A program made the position numbers and the translations under genes. A stretch of DNA of 14,980 nucleotides from Zancudomyces culisetae (Eukaryota > Kickxellomycota > Harpellomycetes > Harpellales > Legeriomycetaceae): assembly GCA_001969505.1 (NCBI GenBank), contig LSSK01000921.1, forward strand, positions 1-14,980, read 5' to 3'. Shown piece by piece: positions 8,819 through 14,980 of this stretch. How positions within the stretch are numbered: the first letter of the stretch is position 1; each line of letters starts with the position of its first letter. The notes under the pieces are model-generated. The model did no database searches. It worked only from the letters and a program-made list of their open reading frames with translations, and was not told where the DNA came from.

Positions 8819-9845
8819 CAACACTGCACGTAATTACAAGCATTAGAAAAGCAGATTTAGAGATCTCGATGCATCTCAAAACTGCAACACTGTGCTTTGA
8901 CTATGGATTTTTTTGGGGAAGAGACCTCTTGGTGTTTATAGATTTTTCCAATGTGTTTTATACATTTAATACTTTGGGTTTGCAAATGGCTAGGTAGACT
9001 TTCTGATTTAGGATAGAACCTAAATCTGAGCCGCTTGTATGATGATTGCTTTGCTTAAAATATGATGCCATAGTGCGGTACATTGATGTGATTTTTGTGC
9101 ACCGTTTGGGTCCAGACATATTCACGAAACTACCAAACAAAACTATAATAGGCATCAAGCAGCACTCCGCTTTACTTGTTTCTCATGGTTCTGGTGAGTT
9201 TGGGAGTTGAATAGTGCATATCATTTTCACCCAAGTTTTTTTTTTGGTATAATTAGCTGCAGAGCTCGTTTACGTGAGTGCATATGATCAATGATGAATA
9301 AATGAGGTATTGGTCCCCTAGCTGGTGAAGGGGGTGGGGATATTTATTAAGATTATGTAAACTATACAAAATCAATTCATATTTACATATTTGTAATTCA
9401 TGCAGTTACAAAAAACGAACAAAAAACTATTAAAGGAATAAAATTCAAAAGAAATAATAACCCCAACCCAAATGGCAGCGATCGCTATTTGACAAAAAGT
9501 CACTTTTTATTTATTTTACATAAAGCTTACAAAAAATTATAAACTGTTATAATCATTTTATGCAGTTAATAACCCGAACGTAACTGTTGTTTTTGCTTTT
9601 AGGTCATAGGTGTTTAATTAGTACTATGTTTTATTACTTGTTTAAATTAGACACATAATGCTGAAGTTAGAACCCGGATTTTCGAATACAAACCTTTCCA
9701 TTATTTGCACATAAATAATATTCGAGGGCAAGACTCAACCGCTCCGCCTTTGCGTGTATAAAATGTTGTTCATGATACAAACACTTCTTTCCTACTAAAG
9801 ATTAAATGCGGGAACCTGTGCTGTTTTTTGCTACCTTATTATCTT

Positions 9846-9899
9846 AACCCCAAACCCCAAACTTCAAACCCCAAACCCCAAACTCCAAACCCCAAGCCC
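9846..9899. repeat. Telomere-like 7-base tandem array (AAACCCC)n
   Basis: About seven and a half head-to-tail copies of a 7-base unit, AAACCCC, with three altered units (AAACTTC, AAACTCC and a final AAGCCC). On the minus strand it reads TTTGGGG repeated, with five GGGG runs spaced by TTT or by a variant unit, which fits an intramolecular G-quadruplex. The unit resembles telomere repeats in form but is not the TTAGGG of most fungi. It lies in non-coding DNA with no gene within about 1.4 kb. Confidence 0.85.
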
Positions 9900-11524
9900 T
9901 TTTTACTTTCTTGATAATATTCCCTCTGCTCATTAAAAGCAGAAATTAAAATTACTCGTCAAATATTATATAATTTGTTTTCAATATATTACATAATATA
10001 AAAGGAAGGGTTTACACCAAGACTTGATTCTCTTATCTCTTCATGTATAGAACCTTCTTTTTTTTTTTGGTATTCGACGTCGCAGAGAAAATTTTTTCCA
10101 AGAGCCTCCACTTGTTAGAGGTTTGTGGTTCTGTCTGTCCTCCTAGCAATTTTACTACTCATTCTTCAATAAGCACAGCAGTTTATATCCATAACTTTGC
10201 ACTGTTTTGCTTCAAACGCAAAGTGCGTAACAATCAAGGACACTAGGTGTTGGTTAAAAACTCTTGTATTTTGAATTAGCATGTATTTAAATCTCAGTGG
10301 AGCCTTGACCCTACTGTAAACTTTGATCATATAATACAGTTACATTAAAGTTAACAAACGACGGGTATATTGATGGTCGGATTGTACACTGAGTAAAAAA
10401 AATACCCGGTACCCCGGCATTTATAACATCTTTTCATGCTTTTGCAACCCTTAAATGGTCCACTTATTTGTTTGCTTTTTATTAAGCATCTATAATATAG
10501 TTCAAGAATTATTTAGCATTACGAGTTTAGTAACAACGTATTTTTAGATCATGGTAGGAAAAATTAACATAGTTGTTCTGTGACTAAATTTAGATGATGG
10601 TTTTCAGGCTTTCTTGATTTCATCTCAATTTCAAAGCAAACTGCTTGGAGTATAGTATTCATACACATTGGGCGTTCCAAATATGACTCTCAATGAAAAA
10701 ATGAAGGTAACTAGCCCAAACCGGATATCATATACTGAGATGAAATTTTGAGTGTGTATTTTTTTTTTCTATCAAATAGGTATCTGTTAATGCAGAATAA
10801 GTGTATGATATCAAGAAAGACAGTATTACTTTTAGCAACACTGAAAGAGACGACCCCTTCCACATTTTTTTCAACCGTGGCCATATACGTAGAAATACTG
10901 ATAATAATGCATTTTTTTATGACAGCTTGTAAACTTGTCATAACAACCTCGTATTGCACAATTGCTGAGCACTTAGCCGGGTTGCTGCTTGAAATACTAA
11001 ATATTTTTTTACTATCAAAAACTATCAAAGAGAATGCACAGCTTCTTTGAATTTAAATATTAAAAACCCACCCTATTGTATTAAAATACAACTATTCTGT
11101 TTTGGTTTACGGTAATTAGCTTTAATGATGAACTGAGTATTTTTTTATTGTGAAACCAAACTATTAAGACTGCTTTTCTCTTGTAAAATATAAATTAATA
11201 GGTATTCCTAATGCTAAAATACTAAAGTGAAAAACCAGATACTTGAAAAAACTGACTGCTAAACGAGTACTTGAGCACTATATGTATGTGAGTAGTTCCT
11301 GTTATTTGCTCTTTGCTCTTTTCTCTTTTTGTTAGTATATATACTTATTTGAATTTTTATGCATTTTCCCTATTTTTTGTTCAATTGAAATAAGAACATC
11401 CTAGTTGTATTTTGCAGTCTCAAATAATTAGGCGTGAACATATTTTAAATAATTACCAACTCATCCCAGTTATATAGGTAGTTTTAGTAACTCATTTACA
11501 GCTGTTTGTTAATGATGGTGAGAA
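9900..11524. other. AT-rich non-coding region
   Basis: No gene can be supported. A 67-codon frame at 10043-10246 (+) has no recognisable features. At about 10711-11050 two frames of about 100 codons lie opposite each other on the two strands; the plus one is hydrophobic with two or three possible membrane stretches, the minus one is mixed, and neither has a family signature. The rest is AT-rich with homopolymer runs. Confidence 0.5.
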
Positions 11525-11837
11525 ATGATCGTAAGTAAATACGACACCCAAATCCTAGAACGCAACTCTTTGACCCGCATGTACAACGCATTCCGCTCAG
11601 ATAGCTTCTTTAATACTATTCCTGAGCAGTTTAAAAAACATAGTATAGAGTATCTATTGAACTGTGTTCTTCCAAGTTTGTTGGATAACCCAATTCGCGT
11701 GATTTACAGAGTTGGCGCAAGTGACTTGTTTTGAACTGATGATTGAACTTTTGCTTGACAACGAATATTTATGACAAACATTTGAATACAGGCTAAAGGC
11801 GAGAACAATTTTTTATGTTGCTCAAGTGAGCAAATAA
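11525..11837 (+). pseudogene. Possible decayed gene, frameshifted and with an internal stop
   Basis: An ATG frame runs 69 codons to TGA at 11732-11734 and looks coding by its mixed codon use and amphipathic content (IPEQFKKHSIEYLLNC, then VLPSLLDNPIRV). At about 11700 the neighbouring frame opens and carries on in the same helical style, TELAQVTCFELMIELLLDNE, until TGA at 11772-11774. The same frame continues for 20 more reasonable codons to TAA at 11835. One extra base near 11700 and one stop codon would explain the break. I do not recognise the family. No splice pair repairs it, since the only GT...AG across the shift gives an 11-base intron and a stop. It could instead be chance open sequence. 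Confidence 0.3.
11818..11833. repeat. Short dyad TTGCTCA-AG-TGAGCAA
   Basis: Two perfect 7-base arms separated by two bases. This could be a protein-binding dyad or chance; it falls at the end of the interrupted frame above. Confidence 0.35.
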
Positions 11838-11866
11838 TTTCTGAAGTAGGAATTAGGCAGCAGTAA

Positions 11867-12310
11867 CTATAGTGTATATAGGAGCAAAGCTTCTACAATT
11901 CCTGGCTTCTTAGAGTATTTATGTACATTAATTTCAACACTCTTCTCCCAGTGCGAAAAGCCAATCATTAAAATATAGACCCAACCTATTATTTTGGGGG
12001 GGGGGATGTGGTGTACTCTTTTATATACAGTATTTACAATACTTTCAATATTTTTAATAAATGTACCTGTGAAAGGTACATTTAATGTCAGAATCACTAA
12101 GAAAATGGTAGTTTGTATATTTTCAAAAATAATTAAGATTATTCCTACCTGAAAAATTTCAACTTTGTATAGTAATAATATAAGATTAGTTGTCATATTT
12201 ACATATACCAGGAAGTATGAAATTTTTGTTCTTGGGTTTTGAATCTTATAAATGTTGGTTATTCTCTGTAAAAGTTTGGTGTTAGTAGAGCTCTTGGAAT
12301 TCCAATTCAT
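11867..12310 (-). CDS. Doubtful hydrophobic 147-residue frame (membrane protein or remnant)
   Basis: An ATG frame of 147 codons with three candidate membrane segments at about residues 31-48, 55-77 and 108-122. The pattern IYKIQNPRTKISYFLVYVN followed by LLLYK and another helix vaguely recalls PQ-loop/SWEET transporters (short basic segment, helix, YG-like turn, helix), but the spacing is off and the first helix is missing, so this is only a suggestion. A strong acceptor-like ttttacag lies just before residue 16, so the true gene might begin in an upstream exon. A run of ten C (ten G on the plus strand, 11996-12005) encodes the PPP at about 103-105 and is a likely indel site; the tail after it may not be real. 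Confidence 0.25.
   Translation of the reverse strand: MNWNSKSSTNTKLLQRITNIYKIQNPRTKISYFLVYVNMTTNLILLLYKVEIFQVGIILIIFENIQTTIFLVILTLNVPFTGTFIKNIESIVNTVYKRVHHIPPPKIIGWVYILMIGFSHWEKSVEINVHKYSKKPGIVEALLLYTL
11996..12005 (+). repeat. Run of ten G
   Basis: Ten consecutive G in very AT-rich DNA, inside the doubtful minus-strand frame. It is prone to replication and sequencing slippage, so the frame across it should not be trusted. Confidence 0.9.
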
Positions 12311-13035
12311 CCTGTTGATGGGTGCTATTTTGGTTTGTCTTTGTTAAATGCGCTAAATATCACATTAAACTATTCGTAACTATATACTACAATTGAATGT
12401 GTAACCACTTGTTCATTTTATCCAGTAAAACACTGTACTATTTCACTCTAAAAATATTGGCTACCTTACAAGGGAAACACTTAGCCTTTCGAATGCACGA
12501 CTTTTGTCGCTCATTAACATATTTTATCTACAAGGATAGTTCTGAGTGAAGGTGTTTTGCAATACAAACGAATAGGCTCCGCAAACAAAGAAATCTGATT
12601 CTAGAATGAATTTTGGTGTGCATTAATATGTGGTCATGGTGTCAAGTATTGAACCAATTTGAACATACTAATACTGTTTATCTAAAAACATAGGGAAGGT
12701 ATCATGGAATAGCCAACCAGTTATGACAGAAAATGAAAGTTTGACAACTTTTGTTGGTTTATACGCATATGAAACTTGTGGTAGCTACGCAGTGATAGAA
12801 TCCAGATATGTATCTTTACAAAAGCATAAGCTTAATACTCAGAATGAAAGCAGGCTGTTTGAATTATTGGGTTTTACTCTTTTGGTTTGTTGAATGTGCC
12901 TTATGAAGCGTAAAACGAATTCCACCAAACCAGATCATAATACTGGCACAATAGTAAACTGGCAACTAGTAAGATAAGATTTTTGTACAGAGATTCAATA
13001 GTCAAAAGTCAAAAATGTCTGTTTTCAAGGTTGAC
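12311..13035. other. AT-rich non-coding region
   Basis: No frame of note on either strand. On the minus strand a short ATG frame at about 12513 down to 12469 ends at a GTAAGG donor-like site, which could be a small first exon for the frame to its left, but the protein made is not distinctive. Otherwise nothing is seen. Confidence 0.45.
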
Positions 13036-13041
13036 TTTATT
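13036..13041 (-). terminator. Possible polyadenylation signal of LSM3
   Basis: TTTATT on the plus strand reads AATAAA on the minus strand, about 80 bases after the LSM3 stop codon. The distance is normal for a short 3' UTR. Confidence 0.4.
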
Positions 13042-13120
13042 AAAGAGTAAATTCGGGCTAGTTTATAAAAGTTGTAAATGTCGTCATATGCTACAAACAT
13101 TAATTCGGATTTTAATCGCT

Positions 13121-13655
13121 TCAAAGGCGCTTCGAGGGTGAAACCTACAATCGATTTTTGATAGAGTGAGCAAAAGAAAAAGAAAAAACAACAACAATAA
13201 CAATAACGAGGGTGATCGCACATGGGTGGGCGTAGAAATTCGCATTTGAATGTCATGATAATAAAAAGTATCATAAATAAAAACTTACAAGGATTACGCC
13301 ATCGCCTCTAACAAAAATCATCTTCATGTTTCTAACCAGTGTCTATATTTAATCAAAAAGAAAAACTCGTAAAGATGAATTGGCAATATATTTCTAATTC
13401 GAGTAAGGATTGTCGTATTGGTGGAGGGGATCTTACCTGAGTTTGAATTTCATCGGCTGAATTTTCGTTAATTACCGTAACTCGTTCCTCTACATCTTCA
13501 AGAACCATGTTTAAGTGCTGGTCGTAGGCGTGTAATTTTCCAAAAAGTTCCCGAGTACCCCGCAGCTTTATGTAAATGTTTTCATCGAGACAAAGTTTGA
13601 CAAGATCGAGGGGCTGTGAGATCATTGAGCTCATTGAGTTGTTAGTATCAGCCAT
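13121..13655 (-). CDS. LSM3: U6 snRNA-associated Sm-like protein LSm3, three exons
   Basis: LSm3 is a ring subunit of the nuclear LSm2-8 complex, which binds the U6 snRNA 3' end, and of cytoplasmic LSm1-7, which promotes mRNA decapping. My model has three exons: 13437-13655 (73 codons), 13289-13342 (18 codons) and 13121-13144 (7 codons plus TGA), giving 98 residues, close to the 102 of the human protein. Both introns are phase 0. Exon 1 carries the Sm1 motif, with ELFGKLHAYDQHLNMVLEDV at 36-55 (Asp45, Asn49 at the RNA site). Exon 2 supplies NMKMIFVRGDGVIL (78-91), the Sm2 motif with Arg85-Gly86-Asp87. Exon 3 ends VSPSKRL, like the usual V-x-P-P tail. The acceptor for exon 2 must be the TAG at 13343-13345; the TAG inside 13331-13340 would shift the frame. 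The start ATG matches the family N-terminus. Confidence 0.93.
13145..13288 (-). other. LSM3: LSM3 intron 2
   Basis: A 144-base intron with donor GTAAGT (13283-13288) and acceptor TAG (13145-13147). A CTCAC branch-like sequence lies about 20-25 bases before the acceptor. It includes an AAC/AAT simple repeat at about 13187-13206. It joins ATC CTT to GTT TCA in phase 0, restoring the conserved C-terminus. Confidence 0.88.
13343..13436 (-). other. LSM3: LSM3 intron 1
   Basis: A 94-base intron with donor GTAAGA (13431-13436) right after CAG and acceptor ATATAG at the other end. The pyrimidine-rich stretch tttttctttttg precedes the acceptor. Phase 0 joining gives Thr-Gln then Thr-Leu-Val-Arg-Asn, in register with other LSm3 proteins. 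Confidence 0.88.
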
Positions 13656-13914
13656 TTTGTGTATGTCTACCTGTGCTGCCTTGGTTTATGCGAAAGTAAA
13701 ATTAATTCTTGCAAATGTAATATAGAAATCAACTTGCAAAAATATGCTCGAAACAAAAAAAATTACACAAATATTTTATCCTTTTTTGTATTGCAATTAT
13801 TAGTGCCAAATTCAAAAAACGCAGATCTTAGACTATAAATTAAGAACAACACAAATAGTATGAAATATAATAAAATTAAGTAACAAAATAAAACAAAATA
13901 AAATCAAACAAAGT
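13656..13914. other. Spacer between LSM3 and the DUF1295 gene
   Basis: A 259-base spacer holding the LSM3 promoter and the 3' UTR of the DUF1295 gene, both on the minus strand. It is very AT-rich, with an AAAATAAAAC-type low-complexity tract at 13882-13910. No other feature is seen. Confidence 0.55.
13882..13910. repeat. AAAATAAAAC low-complexity tract
   Basis: About three imperfect copies of acaaaataaa lie just after the stop codon of the DUF1295 gene. This is a simple A-rich tract with no evident role. Confidence 0.5.
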
Positions 13915-14980
13915 TTAGTGGCATTTCTGTTTTTCAGTAATGTAGTAAAAAAGGGACTTGGTGGGCATAGGCAAAAACCGATTGGTAGTTTTTTGATAGA
14001 GGGAGTAGTAGGGATATTTGGAGGATGAAATGGACTCTGTTAGCCTGGTGCTAAAATGGAACAGCAGCAACAACACAAGTACTCCAGGGGAAAAATAAAT
14101 CAGAATATCTTGATGAACACCAATTTGTGAGCAAAATAAAATAGTTAGAGGATAAAGAAGGATTAATACCCAGAAAGATTGTTCGGCAAAGTAGTTTGGG
14201 TGTCTGGATAGTCTAAAGAGGCCGGAGCAATTGAACCCAAGGGAGGTATAGCGTAAACTTTTGTCGGTAGATTTGTGATGTTTTGAGTGGGCTGAGGATT
14301 TCAGTTTATGAAAGTTCCACACTTGCTGATCAGATACAGTTTCGAACAGAATGCAAGAAAGAAGCAGGCCATAAAAGACATGATCGATTGGTGGGAAACT
14401 TGTAATAATGTTAAGCACCTCAAGTTGGTATACCAGGTATACCGGAAAAGTTATTGCTAACAGTAAAATGCTTTGAAAAAGGCTCGTGAAGAAAAAGTTG
14501 AAGAGCTCCCAGAATAAAGCATTATTTACCTTATTTTGTATGATTGACCATCTGTAGTCCTGCTCGCTTAAGCTGTATCCTCCTCTTCGATAAAAGTTGT
14601 ATGTTAACCTCAGCCCCCATATCATAACTAGAAAGCTTACTGCCCATAACCGATAGTATTTTAATATACTGGCATATACCAAATTTATCCAATTCAAATC
14701 AATATATCTTCCCCCATATACCGTTATTCCATCAATAAGCTTCTTTTCTCCTAAATAAGTCCCTAGTATCTCGCTTGTTATCGTTATATAGTAACAGTAG
14801 TATGCCGAGTATATTATTGGTGTTATTGACCATATTCTATCTATATATGAGTAATTTCGTTTCTTTTCCCTTCCCACTGGTAACAGTGAAAGTAACCAAC
14901 ATCCAAATGCCGAACCTAGGCACAGAAGTGTATTGAAAATTAATGGATCCGGATAGTTAGTTATATATTCTAAACCCCCT
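13915..14980 (-). CDS. DUF1295 / steroid 5-alpha-reductase-like membrane protein, 5' end outside window
   Basis: This frame is open from the window edge to TAA at 13915-13917, giving 354 visible residues and no in-frame ATG near the edge, so the start lies beyond 14980. A GTG at 14875-14877 is not the start: the 34 codons before it continue the protein with a membrane segment (about LIFNTLLCLGSAFGCWLLSLL), and the following YSYIDRIWSITP is a conserved part of this family. Other family marks, in visible-residue numbering, are MIWGLRLTYNFYRRGGY (about 119-135), ETVSDQQVWNFH (about 213-224), the signature GLFRLSRHPNYFAEQ (about 253-267) and a final Y-x-x-Y-Q...RFLPM. Six or more membrane segments point to the ER or another membrane. 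DUF1295 proteins are related to steroid 5-alpha-reductases and sterol reductases/ICMT methyltransferases; the substrate is unknown. No intron is visible in this part. Confidence 0.88.
   Translation of the reverse strand, partial: GGLEYITNYPDPLIFNTLLCLGSAFGCWLLSLLPVGREKKRNYSYIDRIWSITPIIYSAYYCYYITITSEILGTYLGEKKLIDGITVYGGRYIDLNWINLVYASILKYYRLWAVSFLVMIWGLRLTYNFYRRGGYSLSEQDYRWSIIQNKVNNALFWELFNFFFTSLFQSILLLAITFPVYLVYQLEVLNIITSFPPIDHVFYGLLLSCILFETVSDQQVWNFHKLKSSAHSKHHKSTDKSLRYTSLGFNCSGLFRLSRHPNYFAEQSFWVLILLYPLTILFCSQIGVHQDILIYFSPGVLVLLLLFHFSTRLTESISSSKYPYYSLYQKTTNRFLPMPTKSLFYYITEKQKCH

Larger units (their letters stand above)
8388..9845. other. Non-coding or unassigned region upstream of GT69
   Basis: This stretch starts with the promoter of the leftward GT69 gene. 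No complete gene is recognisable. Local composition at about 8600-9250 is a little less AT-rich than the flanks and contains two tiny frames with signal-peptide-like starts. A minus-strand frame of about 65 codons at about 8958-9155 has no recognisable features. From about 9340 the sequence is plain AT-rich DNA. Confidence 0.5.

Noticed and set aside
8958-9158. 66-codon minus-strand frame
   Set aside because: It begins at a non-ATG codon, with the first ATG one codon later, and has no recognisable motif or supporting context.
13002-13274. 90-codon minus-strand frame with an LRPPM segment that could look like the LSm3 tail
   Set aside because: No acceptor site joins it to exon 2 in frame, while the acceptor at 13145-13147 gives a proper VSP...stop ending.

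Overview
The window is eukaryotic nuclear DNA, most likely from an AT-rich fungus. The evidence is a GT69/CAP59-type mannosyltransferase (a family known from fungi), an LSm3 gene split by two short GT-AG introns, a secreted hydrolase with a eukaryote-style signal peptide, widely spaced monocistronic genes, and very AT-rich spacers full of homopolymers. The AT richness plus intron-free genes would suit an early-diverging lineage (for example an entomophthoralean or other zoopagomycotan fungus), but that placement is an inference and was not tested.

Five protein-coding genes are well supported. From left to right: (1) 2030-3940 (+), a secreted glycoside hydrolase family 3 enzyme of the NagZ/beta-N-acetylhexosaminidase type; (2) 4375-5679 (-), a cytosolic Gfo/Idh/MocA oxidoreductase, convergent with gene 1; (3) 6984-8387 (-), a type II membrane GT69 mannosyltransferase; (4) 13121-13655 (-), the U6 snRNA/mRNA-decay protein LSm3, for which I work out a three-exon model of 98 residues; (5) 13915 to beyond 14980 (-), a polytopic DUF1295/steroid 5-alpha-reductase-like protein whose 5' end lies outside the window.

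The spaces between hold little that can be named. Positions 1-2029 and 5680-6983 show only AT-rich sequence and simple repeats. The 4.7 kb between genes 3 and 4 has no recognisable complete gene but has several curiosities: a 7-base telomere-like CCCCAAA array at 9846-9899 with quadruplex potential on the minus strand, a coding-looking but interrupted reading frame at 11525-11837 (+), a hydrophobic 147-codon frame at 11867-12310 (-) with a 10-base G run inside it, and two tiny signal-peptide-like frames at 8601-8818 (+).

The genes do not form a pathway or an operon. Two of them (GH3 and GT69) act on exported or cell-wall glycans, which is a loose thematic link only. I found no convincing tRNA, rRNA, snRNA, transposon or CRISPR array. 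No clear undescribed multi-gene system is visible. The most worthwhile leads are the bacterial-type GH3 and Gfo/Idh/MocA genes as transfer candidates, the telomere-like array, and the interrupted frame.
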